The notes beneath the pieces were generated by a model. It was not told the origin of the DNA. It searched no databases and saw only the letters and a list, made by a program, of their open reading frames with translations. A stretch of DNA of 64,000 nt from Macquaria australasica (taxonomy: Eukaryota > Chordata > Actinopteri > Centrarchiformes > Percichthyidae), in assembly GCA_005408345.1 (NCBI GenBank), contig SEMN01000524.1:248001-312000 (forward strand). The letters are read 5' to 3'. Numbering within the stretch: position 1 is the first letter of the stretch; each line of letters begins with the position of its first letter. Both the position numbers and the translations under genes were made by a program. Positions 42,206 through 54,004 of this stretch are shown here, piece by piece.

Positions 42206-45055
42206 GTACACCACCGTGTTGCAAAGTGTGCATTAGATACATGCTGCATTAAGCAGAGTGGGCCCTATGCCATGAATGAGTTTAGCAGCACACTTGATTT
42301 GTCTTCCTGAACTAGTTGGAGACTTCGCTCCATTAGGCAGCATTTAGTAGCATACCAAGTAGTGTTTTTGCAGCAGCAGAATCAACTGTTTTAAGTGATG
42401 ACGGCAGGAAGAAAATTTTAGCACTGACAGAGAAACAGACCGAACACAGACTCAGTGGCTGGAGAAAACTGGAGAGAGAGAAATAATGAATCTGCTGAAA
42501 CGGTTTAATCAGTTAGAGGAGTGAAACTCCTCCTCTGAACATGTCAGACAATTCACTTTTAGATTTTGCAATTAGTTTCTCAATTCCATTAAATGCATCC
42601 CATTTCACTGGCATTAGCCACTGATCTACTAGATGGAAATTACATTTTACTCATTATCCTGTAATGTGAACAATAGAATTAATTTTAAAGTACTGCATCC
42701 TTCTTCTGACCATTCTCTTACCAACAAAATAATTCAATTCATATTTATATAGTTCAAAACTAGAGGAGGAGGTACTGCTATTTAAACATTTAACACTATT
42801 TTTATTTATATTTTATATTTTTATTTTTTAACAGTTTATATACTGTATCTACACAATTATGCAAATGTAATGTACTCTCCAAGATTCACAAATATGAAAA
42901 AAAGTTTGTATTCACGCACTTTTGATAAAAGATTTGTCCATTTCAATGTATGTGTGTGAATTCATATTCCCCAGATGCACATTGTTGTGTCTCACAAGCA
43001 CAGAACCTATACAGTGACTCAGATTTGCATATTTGTCAGCCTCATAGTCTGGATACAAGCTGAAGTGGAAACACTAATTATTTTTTTGCACTAATCCCTG
43101 AGAGCTGCAGCAAAAAATCCACATGTGCAGCCATCAATTAAACTGAAGTTTCCTGTAGCCAAGCAGAGCAAGATAGTTACCCACTGAATGACTTTTTAAT
43201 GTTGGCACGTGGAGGTGGAGTCAGAGCCTCATGAACCACAGTGAGTGCAAAGATGAGAAATGTTGAAATCAGTATTTATGTGTCAGTTACGCAAGGTCAT
43301 TTTTTCACACAATCTTTACAGTTTTAAAGAGCTCTGCTAAATGGGAGGTCCAATTATCACAGATATCTCATCATACCTCATTGTACCCTGTTAAGTCCTT
43401 GATCCAGGCATGCTGATACAGAAAACAGTTCACGCAGCTCTTCATGGTGAAATGCTTCAGGCCTTTTATTCTGATCAGTAATCCATCTCAAAAGTGGCAA
43501 TGCTTTGCACAGATGGACGGGTTACTGGTGGCCTGGTGCTGCCCCAATGTCATGCTTCCTGCTAGATATTGATCCAAACAATATGGTACTTTGGATGCCA
43601 TCGCACAGGCTAATTTTGGCCCCAACATCTGTTTGGTTAGCCACAGAGCCTGGAGCCTTAAGGCGGCCGTATGGTCAAAACTAACAAGCTCATATGTTTC
43701 ATTCAACAACATCAGAATCCAAAAGTGTCAACAGCTGCTACGAGCAGCCACACACAAAGGCCGGGTAGAAAGTCTGCCGTCATAGGTGGACAATACACGA
43801 TAATTGTTCAAATATATTATATATATTTATATAATATGGGGATAACAGCACAGACTTTCGGACAACCCTTCCTCAAAGACATTCATGTTGTGGCACTCGG
43901 TTGTACACACAAAAAGGGAAAGAAGTAGTTGTGTGATTCAAATCCTGCCTTCTCCCTCAACTCCACACACCTGGCCAGTCACTGAATGAAGCTTGCGTGT
44001 TTGTTGGATTGGTTTCGGAAAGTTACTAAGATTGTCGGACATAGACAATTGTGTGGAGGTGTGGCGGGAAAGGGGGTTTTGCAACGATCCGACAAGCACT
44101 TTGGTTGAAGCATACTGATGCCTTATTAGCATGACAGGATTAGCTCTTTATATCATTAGATGCTTCCCTCCATCTGAAATATTAGGGATGCAGGAGACAG
44201 CTTCATTCAACAAGTCCCAGCAATGTGTGTGAAGACTGAGTGATGTGCTGGATATGTGCTCCATGTGTTAGAAATACAATATAGCCTACTGCTTTTTTCC
44301 TCCAATGCTGATTCCCATTCTGTTCTTTGTCTTGGTCCATTCAGCCAATGTTTTTTTTACTCCTCTGAGCTGCCCACTGTGGCTGAGTGGCTGAGTGGCT
44401 GTGTTCTGCCACTGAAGGACCAAACGTTAGCCAGCTGTGGCCTGTGAATACATACCTCAGATTTTGCTCAGTTTTTGAGAATAAGCTCCAGTTGGCCTTC
44501 ACCAGCTTTGGACCAATGTCGGCAACCAAAATACTTCGATCCAAGCCTGTCATTCATCACAAGTCTGGCTTGAGCAGGTGTGCCAGAATTTGGCTGTTTT
44601 TGAGCGAAGCCATGTTGGCTGCCTGGGTCTAGTTGTCCTTTGGTCAGGTAAGCACTGTAGTGTAGGTAGGGCATGTCCTATATTTACATGTTGAAACTGA
44701 TCTAACCTCATGAAACTAGGAATTGATTTTCTGCCAAATATATCTGATTAAAATGTTACTTTTATCAGTCAAACTGTGGCTCTTTTATCGCCACCTACCT
44801 ACACTGATGGAAGCTGTTTAATGGAGTTTACCACTGGTGTGAGATAGAGGCCACCATAATCTCATTTGCTTTAGGTAATTTGCTTAAAGTAATTACAACA
44901 AGGTATCACAATTAATTAAAAGATAAAGTATTAATTGATGTTTGAGGACACACAGAAGCCTTCGATCAAAGGTTCACTGTGGACTCTTCTTCTTATCTCT
45001 CCAACAAGAACAGTCCTAACAACAAGTCACAAGGAGCTAAATGTCAAATACAATG
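42206..45055. other. No gene recognised in 2.8 kb
   Basis: AT-rich and largely featureless. Frames between 43488 and 43928 and at 44256-44674 (up to 85 codons) have normal composition but no domain. A word duplication GTGGCTGAGTGGCTGAGTGG lies at 44380-44399. Confidence 0.4.
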
Positions 45056-45056
45056 T

Positions 45057-45057
45057 T

Positions 45058-45115
<58 letters not shown>
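45057..45115 (+). repeat. (GT)n(GA)n compound microsatellite
   Basis: Seven GT units run into about 22 GA units, the same GT-to-GA design as at 11230-11279. Confidence 0.95.
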
Positions 45116-45116
<1 letters not shown>

Positions 45117-45879
45117 AGTGGTTGTTGTCAGGTGTATTGTGTGAAGGCGAGGTGATTCCTCTTCTCTCTTATCTTGTTCTCTTGTCTTTGTCAGCCAGCT
45201 GTCTGCTGTTGAACTGAACAAACACAGGACACACATATAATGTAGGCAGATGCTTTGATACTCCCACACACACTCATTGTGATCTACTCACCTACACACA
45301 CACACACACACATACACAAATACACTGCAGGAAGTAGTGGTAGTAGTGGGAGGTACTTAGTCATAGAACATAGTTTGTGTGTTTTTGTGGAGGTGTCTTT
45401 TGCTTTTTGCTGAGGTTGAATGTTTAATGTAGTTTTTACATGTGTTATTTGTAATTCTCAAATCATATTCAGTGTCCTATTGTATCATCTTTTCTGGGCT
45501 GTGTTGTCTGCTGTCAGGTCCACGGTGAAGGGACTGGGTTTAGCATTTTATAGAACTAAAAGTGTTAAACCTGCTTATCAATTCTAAATCCTTTTGAGCC
45601 CCTTTTTAAATATTTTTTAGTTTTCAACCTTTCAACATTGTTATTGGCTAAAGATATTAATGACACCTCATCCTCTAAGTTTCAAACTGGTATGTTTAAT
45701 CACCTTTTGTTAGTCCTGGAGGTAGAAACGTTGCAGTTTCCTGTATCAGCTAATACCTAATTCATGTTTACAAACCAAACCTAAAACCTGAACCTGAGAT
45801 GAGCAGCAGCTGATATCACATGTTGATTCAATATGTATCTCACACACTGATATAGTGACGCAGAGTGTATTTGATAGTG
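45116..45879. other. No feature seen
   Basis: Short CA array near 45295-45311; otherwise AT-rich spacer. Confidence 0.45.
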
Positions 45880-46005
45880 GACAGTGGAGGAGCGACAGGA
45901 AATGCAGAACATGCAACGAAGGTCCCCGACCATGAACTCGAACCAGAGGCGTTTGGCGCTCATGATTGGCCTTTGACCTCGAAGCCACCAGGACGCCCCC
46001 ATAAT
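45880..46005 (-). mobile_element. tRNA-derived SINE, minus strand
   Basis: On the minus strand GGTGGCTTCGAGGTCAAAGG (decayed A-box side) is followed by the B box GGTTCGAGTTC (complement of 45934-45944), then GGTCGGGGACCTTCGTTGCA, then TGTTCTGCATTTCCTGTCGC. The GGGGACCTTTGCTGCATGT-like body matches the SINE at 27133-27290, so the window has at least two copies of this family in opposite orientation. Confidence 0.65.
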
Positions 46006-46278
46006 AGAGAATTTACAAGAATCTCCCATAGCATTTTTTATGAACCACAAACTGAGAAAGAAGAACCAACAAGAACCAGTCATTAGCCAGGTTTGCTAAG
46101 CCTGTCTCCATTGTACTTTGTCACGTTTTGTTTTTATCAATGCACCAACATTTCCACCTCAGCCAAAATTAAAAACTTTTGTAGGATATTTAGACTTTTT
46201 TTTTGTATTTTTTAATATTGCAAAATTAAAATGTGTACAAAAACAGGTGGATGGAAACACACATTGTTTTCGTTTGCT

Positions 46279-46301
46279 TGTGTGTGTGTGTGTGTGTGTG
46301 T
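46279..46301 (+). repeat. (GT)11 microsatellite
   Basis: Pure GT units. Small CA arrays also occur at 46365-46374, 46470-46489 and 46571-46586. Confidence 0.9.
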
Positions 46302-46974
46302 ATGGTTCTTTTCCTGTGAAGGTCTTTTTTTTTTCTTTGGAGTTACAACACCCTATATTGCAACACACACACACCAAAGGAGCTGTCAGGTCTGCTGAAT
46401 GCTGATGCTGGCAGACAGCTCAGTGTGAGCCGGCTGCAGTCTTTGATATTGAGATATGCGGTCACTGAAGGCACACACACACACACACAAAGAAATGAAC
46501 ACTTACCTGCACACCAGCAGACACTACATCCATACACAAAGAGGAATCTGAAACTTTATTTACATGCCTTCACACACACACACACTCAAAGTGAATGTGT
46601 TTTGACAGGCTTTAGACGGACAGCTGACACTCTCCTCCTCTCCACGTCAGGCAGAATGTGACGGCTGAGAGTTTCTGTATTTACAGCTGACACCATTCTT
46701 ACGAGGCTCACTGTTAAACTGTTGCTGTACACTGATTTCACACCCTTGCATGACTGAAACATGTACTCTTGCAAACTGAATTGGAAGTGGAAACTTGAAG
46801 TACCAGCTATTAGTAGCCGCGTGTGTCTGCTGGATGTTATGTTAGCAGCTTTATAAGGTGACAGTATATGCACGTTAATCTAACATTTCAGTTTACACAT
46901 CAATGTAAATGTGCTGGAGTTAGCTAATGAGCTCATTTTCATCCGTAGTTGTTGGGCAGGAAATAACAAATTAG
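46302..46974. other. No gene; small CA arrays
   Basis: No exon or named repeat. Confidence 0.45.
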
Positions 46975-47350
46975 TGCCTAATGTCATCAATACAATGCTT
47001 CAACAAGTACTACAAAACAGTACAATACAATACATGAATACTGCAGGTTACAGAAGAAACAGATATATATATAAACAATGAGAGCATGTAAAGCCTAGAG
47101 ATGAGAAGATTACTCATGACTGCATTGGTTTGCTTTAGGTCATATCTTAAGTTTGTGTTTAAAGGTTAGGTAATCAGTGCTTTCTCTTAATTCAATAGGT
47201 GGACTATTCCAGTAGTGGGTGGCTCTGACTGAGAAGACTGTTCGCCCAAACTTGCCGCGTCTGCATTGTATAACACAGTCCCCTCTGGGAGTTGCCCTTG
47301 TTGCCCTGCTGCTGCTATCCTTCTGCTTTATGAACATCCAGCACATCACA
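46975..47350 (-). mobile_element. L2-like LINE C-terminal fragment, minus strand
   Basis: The minus-strand frame 47349-47140 reads SSRATRATPRGDCVIQ, RGKFGRTVFSVRATHYWNS, PIELRESTDYLTFKHKLK, then stops. The order TR-T-RGDCV, FGRT-FSVRA-HYWNSLP, L-E---Y-TFK--LK is the C-terminal signature of fish LINE ORF2 (the A---WNSLP word). A 3' UTR of about 160 bp with TACAATAC-type words follows toward 46975. The body of the element is absent. Confidence 0.75.
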
Positions 47351-48025
47351 CAGCATCACAACACATGTCTGGAAACTGAAAAATCAGGAGCATGTGGTAA
47401 AACATCAAAGCTCACACTCTGATGGATGATGGATTTCTGCATAAGGTAACGTGTAGGGTGTTTGTCATGCGATAGTTTCCAGTCTGCACCAGCTGTTTGA
47501 CTCCATAGTGAAGACGAGCCGCTGTAGAAACAGAACCTGCTCTCACTTCAGAGCGCCGGCGACCATCTGCCTGCTGCCACCAAAACAAGCCACATGGTTC
47601 CCATCAATATTTCTCTTACATTTGTTTCTCTGTGCCTTTTATTCTCTTTCTTTATTTCTTATTTTGCCTCTGAGCATCTCTCTGTGCAACGGTTTAAACA
47701 ATTCAATATATGTTCATATTTTAGTAAGAGTCCTCCCAGTTTTCTGATGTGCTTTACTTTGAATGTGCTTCCTGTTCCTCCATGTTTCCCTGTTATTTTG
47801 AAACATTCAATATAACATCCATTTTCACTGAGTCATGTCATATTCAATACCCTGCTGAGTTTCTCATCTCTAACAGAAATACTGTTCTTCACTTTGAAGT
47901 TACTCACCTTACTGTCAATGAAACTCAACACTTCCTGCACTGATGTTTCACATTAAAAGCCTTTCAGCAGTCTTCCATCCAGTTCCTGGTAGGCCTTTAA
48001 TTTGAGTCCATCAAAATTAAAACAT
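47351..48025. other. No feature seen
   Basis: Spacer between the LINE fragment and the hAT element. 67-79 codon frames lack domains. Confidence 0.45.
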
Positions 48026-48033
48026 GTTGCACA
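48026..48033 (+). repeat. hAT target-site duplication, left
   Basis: GTTGCACA, repeated exactly at 48520-48527. Confidence 0.93.
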
Positions 48034-48519
48034 CAGGGCTGGGCGATGTGACGGTATATATCGTGCATCGGTAGAAATGTGTCCACCAGTAGAGATTTGG
48101 CAATATTGTTTCCACCGGGGGCGCTATCCCTTAGTGTCTCTGCTGTATATTCAGGGCAGACTAAGTAGCTAATCAGGGCTTACAAATCTCACAAATCCAG
48201 TTGCCTCGCAGGGTAACGTTATTTGGGCAGCAGGACTGCTTACAACATTCTCATGTGACGTGAGAGTTACAGTTGGTGGCGGTAATGCACCTCAAAGCTG
48301 GTTTGCCAACCGCTGCAGAAGAAGAGCGTGACAAGAAAACATGGAGGAGGAGCGTGAAACTGTAAATTCAGAGCGTGAAGTACGGAATGGTTATTTTAAA
48401 CCATTTCTTAATTGAATTTACCTAACAATTACTGCATCGTGATATATGCCGTTACCTTAATATAAAATTACACACCGGAATACCGTGATAGAAGATTTTG
48501 GCCATATTGCCCAGCCCTA
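48034..48519. mobile_element. hAT-type miniature DNA transposon (486 bp) with 8-bp duplication
   Basis: The left end is CAGGGCTGGGCGATGTGACG; the complement of the right end is TAGGGCTGGGCAATATGGCC. The ends agree at 15 of the first 17 bases. The element is flanked on both sides by GTTGCACA, an 8-bp target-site duplication as made by hAT transposases; CAGGG/TAGGG termini are usual for hAT. The interior has no transposase. It retains an ATG at 48341 in good context (AACATGGAGG) opening MEEERETVNSERE, possibly the first exon of the parent element, ending after about 24 codons. The ends are little diverged and the duplication is perfect, so the insertion is fairly recent. Confidence 0.95.
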
Positions 48520-48527
48520 GTTGCACA
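48520..48527 (+). repeat. hAT target-site duplication, right
   Basis: GTTGCACA, identical to 48026-48033. Confidence 0.93.
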
Positions 48528-49785
48528 ACTCTTTTCCAGTATACCTCACTTTGTAAACCATCCTTCATCAGAGAGCTGTCTGCCAATGATCAGTGATCAG
48601 TAACTTACAGATCACTATAAAAACTACAGAACAATATTAACATAATCTTTTAAAGATAATTTTTTCACTCTTAGTGGATATATAAAAAAGAAATATGAAT
48701 GACCATGAATTCAAAACATATTATAAACAACATTTCAAAATATTCTTAAGCAAATATAATCTATTCATTAATAGGAGCACAGGATTGGCTGCTTTGTATT
48801 GGAGATTGAAGAGCACACACACACAGCGAGGTGCAGACCGGTGTGACCTTGTTGTTTGTGCAATCAGTGTCATTTTGCAGAGTGACGGCGTTAGCAGTTA
48901 GCACAGCATGAAGCAGTATGGCGTCAACACACACACACACACACCGAAGAACAGCAAACTGACCTAAAAGACTGTTGCAGAACACAGCACGCCGCTGAGA
49001 CTAAACATATCATTCAGCCAGAAAACTGTTGTGTGTTATTATGCTCATATTCTCATGTGAATATGTTCTCTCCCACACAGTCACACAGAGGTGAAGTGAT
49101 GTGATGTAGGTGAAGGATGAAAATATATAGTATGGAATATTATACTGACTTGCCTTCGTTAAGTTTTTATTTTTCTCATATTTAAAAAAATGCAGCTAAA
49201 AAATATGCTAGAGGAAAGGAAACTTTAAAATGTAGAAAAGCATCTTTGCATATATAACCCAAAAATTCCTGTCAGGAGATGTCAATAAAGCAAATGTCTT
49301 CTTCTTCTTCAGTTGTTCGTGCACATTCAAGCAGGAACAAAGCGATTCTTCTGTTTTTCTCATTACATGCAATTTTTATCCAGTGAAATCAATGGTCACA
49401 GGCTTTTCAGGCTTTTGTCAACCAATGATTTATGGTACCCTGTGAAGTTTTTGCCCACTAATGATACTATGGAGAAATGTTTTTGTGAGCGAGACCCCGT
49501 TTTGTTCGTGTCTTGTGCACATGCACAGATCCGCAGGGCTTCAGCTCGTGTGGATCAGATGCTTTTTGTTGTGGACAGCTGGAGTTTTGTACAAATATCT
49601 TTGTTTTCCCTCGGTGCATCTTTAACGGTAGCTTTTCAGAGGAGTTACTGTGATGACTTGCACTCATACTGCTAACATAATCATTGATAGGGTGTCCCGG
49701 TTCACAGGCGGAAGTGCATTTTTGATTGATGAAAAGTATAATTTAGAAATCAGACAGGTCTTTAACAAACAACAACGCTCCATTT
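48528..49785. other. No gene recognised
   Basis: Small CA arrays at 48814-48825 and 48929-48943. A 120-codon frame at 49313-49675 has no domain and no exon-like edges. Confidence 0.45.
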
Positions 49786-49789
49786 AACC

Positions 49790-50220
49790 CACAGCTCCCA
49801 GTGCATTACAACCTCCTCTCCAAACGTGGCCTCAACGATGATGTTTGATCCTTTCGGGGACAAGAGTTAATAGAAATATCAACCTTTTAATGCAATGAAT
49901 GAACAAAGTTTCAAAGGCAATAAGGAAAGAGTGCATCGCCTTCAGCTGGATTGAGAGAAAATCGATGTGGAAAGCGATGTGGGCAGCGAGGAGCACAACA
50001 CTGATGGCAGAATAATGTTGGTCATAATTACTAGATGGAAGCACTTTGCTGAGCACTGGTGAAGGTGTTTGCTAGAGGGTGAACTGTGGCTTCAACTGCA
50101 GCGCTTTATGCTGCAAACGAGACTAAAAATATAACTCATCAGTGTGTAACAGCATGACTGCCTGTCATCGCTTTTTATATTATCAGGGAGAGTAATGGTA
50201 TGACCAACAGAAAACGACAA
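49790..50220. promoter_or_regulatory. Candidate conserved non-coding block A
   Basis: About 430 bp of balanced, repeat-free sequence with CCTTTTAATGCAATGAATGA, ACAAAGTTTCAAAGGCAATA (TCF/SOX-like CAAAG words), GGTCATAATTACTAGATGG and ACTGCAGCGCTTTATGCTGC. All frames are closed. Texture is like a developmental enhancer; a CA/GT stretch (50231-50259) separates it from block B. Confidence 0.3.
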
Positions 50221-50299
50221 AAAGCCTCTCTGTGTGTGTGAATATGTATGCGTGTGTGTGAGCCCCCTCAGTACACAGGCACCTCTCACCTAAGATGAC

Positions 50300-50580
50300 A
50301 GCTCCACAAAACGGGGGATAACGAGCAATTAGAGTCGTCTCTATTCGTCCAATCAGATCCAAATTAGCATGAAACACGATTACCAGCTAAAAACTGCAGA
50401 TAAGGCCCAGATGACTCAAATGAGAAATGATTCACTGGCGTACATGGTTCACATAAATTAATTTTAAAGGCAGCAAACGGCAGTCAGAGCAGCTCGGTGA
50501 GGCTTCCGGCAAGACGTTTATTTGCAGGGATGATTTACGCAGCTGGATTCAGGGCTAAAATGCAAAACATGAAGTGTTGG
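50300..50580. promoter_or_regulatory. Candidate conserved non-coding block B
   Basis: One of the most enhancer-like stretches of the window: GAGCAATTAGAGTCGTCTCT, CCAATCAGATCCAAATTAGC (CCAAT box and ATTAG), ATTACCAGCTAAAAACTGCA, AGATAAGG (GATA site), ATGACTCAAATGAG and CACATAAATTAATTTTAAAG within 280 bp, no repeats and no open exon. These cores are seen directly; conservation and activity are inferred. A SINE inserted 270 bp downstream marks the edge of the repeat-free zone. Confidence 0.4.
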
Positions 50581-50852
50581 GTGGTGGAGGGGGGCTGTTA
50601 TAATTTATTCATCTGTTCAGCAGTGAGATTAGATTATGTTCAGAGTTTGTGTCCTTTTCATAAGGATCAAGTGCTGCAGACATTCATGAAAGGTATTAAA
50701 ACTGGAGGTACCGAAAGTGAACATATTCGAGAAGTTCTTGTTAAATGTTATGGCAGCTTCACAGTCTATGGAGACCATGTATGGATCCCTGTAGGGGACA
50801 CTGAGCAGAACATTTTGGAAGAAGACTTCTCGAACCAAAGCATTGTCTTCAA
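50581..50852. other. Spacer crossed by a long chance frame
   Basis: The 183-codon plus-strand frame at 50497-51048 covers this stretch and runs into the SINE. It shows no domain, and its last third is SINE sequence. Confidence 0.4.
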
Positions 50853-51088
50853 AATGGTAAATGGACTTCACTTATATAGCGCCTTTTCTACCTTAATGGT
50901 TCCCAAAGTGCTTTTAGAGATCGGTCTCATTCACACACACAGAGCTGCCATGCAAGGTGCTGGCCTCCATTGGGAGCAACTTAGGGTTCAGTGTCTTGCC
51001 CAAGGACACGTGGACAGAAGGAGCCGGGGATCGAACCGCCAACCCTGAGATTAATGGACGACCTGCTCTACCCCCTGAGCCACAGTCA
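50853..51088 (-). mobile_element. tRNA-derived SINE with L2-like 3' tail, minus strand
   Basis: On the minus strand the A box TGGCTCAGGGGG (complement of 51071-51082) and B box GGTTCGATCCC (complement of 51027-51037) are spaced as in a tRNA. They are followed by a body with CCTTGGGCAAGACACTGAAC and GCATGGCAGC, then the tail AAAGCACTTTGGGAACCATT, AAGGTAGAAAAGGCGCTATA and TAAGTGAAGTCCATTT. Both Pol III boxes fit their consensus well. The GGCGCTATATAA tail is nearly the same as the 3' end of the L2-like LINE at 16476-18003, explaining how the SINE could be copied. The copy is close to full length. Confidence 0.88.
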
Positions 51089-51239
51089 CATGAATAAAAA
51101 AAAGTGAATAAAAAAATGAAAATTGAAGATTATAGAAAAATAGATATTAAAATAAAAAAATCCTCCTAAATCCATGTTTACAGTATCCTCGATAAAGAAA
51201 AGTTTTTAAAAGGGGATTATCAAATGCATTTTGTGCCAA

Positions 51240-51645
51240 AATAAGGAAATATTCATACTGAACATATCTGCTGAAAACATTTTCCGACATTTTCCAACAA
51301 TATCTGCGCATCGCAACTTAAGCGTCATTAATGTTTGTATGGTTATGTTTCAACAACTCAAAGTACCTGGTTAAGGTTTGGGACAGATCATCATCTTGGT
51401 TAAATACTGAAAAAGTCAACAGTGACTTTAATATTTAAGTGTTTCAGTAGCCCACATTTAACAACATGTGTCCCCGGCCATAGTTTATTTGCCATAATCT
51501 TTCCCTAACCTTCACCATACTGCCATGTGCACATATTTTAATAAGCAAGAACCTTCAGACCACACGCAGCAGATGTAATGTTTTGTAGTGTTATGGTCTG
51601 GCAATATGGTCGGACGTGATTGGATTAAATTGTCTGCTGTCAAAC
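51240..51645 (+). repeat. Dispersed GGTTAGG-type repeat, diverged copy
   Basis: CCTGGTTAAGGTTTGGGACA, GATCATCATCTTGGTTAAAT, CTAACCTTCACCATACTGCC and ATGTGCACATATTTTAATAA keep the word order of the repeat seen at 37130-37690 and 42025-42205. The copy is old and interrupted. Confidence 0.5.
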
Positions 51646-52308
51646 TCCTCTGATTTTTGATGCACACATTTTATGTCTACATAATCTTTCAGGCCTTTAC
51701 TTGATTACACTGAATTCAATATGTTGCTGAGTAAGAAAAACACTGTATGACTGACATGCCTGAATATACATGAAAAATGAATTTAAAATGAACAATTCTG
51801 GCCTGAGGCGCATATCTAACCATTCCTAGCAGAATGCATTTAATTTAAAACTGCTCCACTGCTGTTTTCCAGGTGTCCAAGTGATGGAGAATCATGGACA
51901 GAATTGTGACGCAAATGCAAGAACAGGTCTTTTTTTTTTTTCCTTTCTCCCTTTTATAATTTCCTCCATGTCCCTTCCAGGGCTCCATACCATGGTGTCC
52001 TCTCAAGTCAAATCAAATCAAGTAATAATCATGTAGTATAAGCAGACATGAAATGTGAACCTCTCAAAAATAAGAACTAGTTATCTTTGATTAAATATCT
52101 CTAATACCTATCTCTAACATTGAACATGACATACGGTGTTATAACGAGACGCATTAAGAACCATCATATCATTACACACACGTCTTTCTCACTCTCAACA
52201 CTCAAATTGTTTTTCTCTGACTCACACACTCATACATTCACAAACGCATCTCTTCACACCAGTGAACTTCGGCATGCAAATGCTCTCTTACACTCTGTAA
52301 CACTCACG

Positions 52309-52309
<1 letters not shown>
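51646..52309. other. No feature seen
   Basis: T run of 12 at 51930-51941; otherwise nothing recognised. Confidence 0.45.

Positions 52310-52356
<47 letters not shown>
52310..52356 (+). repeat. (AC)23 microsatellite
   Basis: Pure AC units; the upstream 52170-52308 is also CA-rich. Confidence 0.95.
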
Positions 52357-52359
<3 letters not shown>

Positions 52360-54000
52360 CATGAGTATAACTTTATTATATAACTTTATTTATCGTCTCA
52401 CAGTACGTCTCTTATTTCAGTCAAAAAGGATAATAAAAACTATAAGCATTTGATGTATTTTTAAAGTTATCTGCTGGTTATTTGAGATATTTCAAGGCCT
52501 CAAGAGAGATTAATTCCTAAAGTACATAAATTCAGGTAATAACCAGAAAATAAAGGCATTCACAACTTTAAAATCTGTGCCTTCATTAGTTTGACATTTT
52601 TGCTTTTTATAGGAATTAAAGAGAGAATGGTTTTGTTTGTAACTTAAGACTACCTTGGCCTGCTTGTGTGTTTTTACATTCAGTTCAAAAACTCCATCTT
52701 GCAAAGGGCACCTTTCAATCACGAAACATTTCACTTCTTATGCATCCTCATCACACTGTCTTTTGTTAATAAATCTATTCTTTTGCCACTCAAAATCAAA
52801 CAGCACCTCGCTATGCATGTTTCTTTTTTTACATTCAAGAAACACCATTAGCAAAGAGAAGCTTTCATTCATTGCTGACATTTTCTTATTTAATGTCTAT
52901 TTCAGGATTTTTATATTCAAAATGAAGATTACTGCATTGAAAACCCCCTTACCAAAGAGCATCTTCCAGTCACTGGCAAGATATTTTATTCCTTTTTTCT
53001 TTGTTTGACATGATGACCTTGGAGAGGTTTAATTCAAATCATATCGAGTAAAACTCCAAATATATTCCCTGTTTTTGTTTCTCCAAGAAGAAATATTGCA
53101 GGCAGTAGAGAACAAAGAATTTAACTTTTGACTGGAGACTTGGTTTAAATCCTGCAGACCAGCTGGAAATCTGAAGTCAGAAATGAAAGGAATAATTTTG
53201 TTCATTCACCTAAGGTTAGTGTGCAGCATTAATACAGAGCAGGGCTATGAATACAGTATGCATCCTGTCTGTAATATGAAATCCTGGTGTCCTGCTCTCT
53301 CTTCTGGCATACAGATTTGAGAATTTATAATAAAAATCACAATAATCTGAGGGCACACTTTCAAACAGTCTCTCCTCAAATGTTCTCATGGTGTCGGACT
53401 CATGAAACACACAAAAAGTGACAGAAGAAGCTGTATGAGGAAGAAAAAAAGAGCTTTCACACATCCACACAATGGGCCTGTCCCCTCACACCAGTGCAGT
53501 TTGACAATCTGACAAACAGTTTGTTTAAACCATGCTGAGCCCTTGAATAATTGCTCATGGTGAGCTGGTACTGCATGCTGTTCACAGAATCAGTGTATTC
53601 CTCGTGGACTTTTAATCCTCAAGATGTCAGTCCTGTTTGATTTGGCGACACTTGTTGTCCCTTTCTGACACATTTATCAATCATTTGGGCCAGAGACATG
53701 CCTCAAGCAGAGACAAACGGAGATCATCAACAATATCTTTGGACACGGTAATACTGAACTCCTTAGTGAATGCCGTCTTTCTCCCTTCTCTGAAATGCGT
53801 GCATGAACTGTTCCAGCTGTTGTCTTCCTCATCACGTCCAGTACGATGCATCATTTCCTGTAAAGTCCTTGTGCACAGGGAAGAAACCCAGATTGAAAAC
53901 TACCATACAGAGAGGTAATTACAGTGAGAATGTAAATTCATTGAATGGCTATAATGAAAAATGTTGCTGTAGTGTCCAAAGTGGGGTCTATTTAGCCAAT
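52357..54000. other. No gene recognised in 1.6 kb
   Basis: AT-rich. The 53230-53370 part (ACAGTATGCATCCTGTCTGT, TTTATAATAAAAATCACAAT) is repeat-free and could be conserved, but evidence is weak. The 93-codon frame at 53637-53918 has no domain. Confidence 0.4.
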
Positions 54001-54004
54001 AGAC

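Noticed and set aside
50497..51048. 183-codon plus-strand open frame
   Set aside because: No domain or exon signals, and its last 65 codons lie inside a SINE; the first part crosses a candidate non-coding element.
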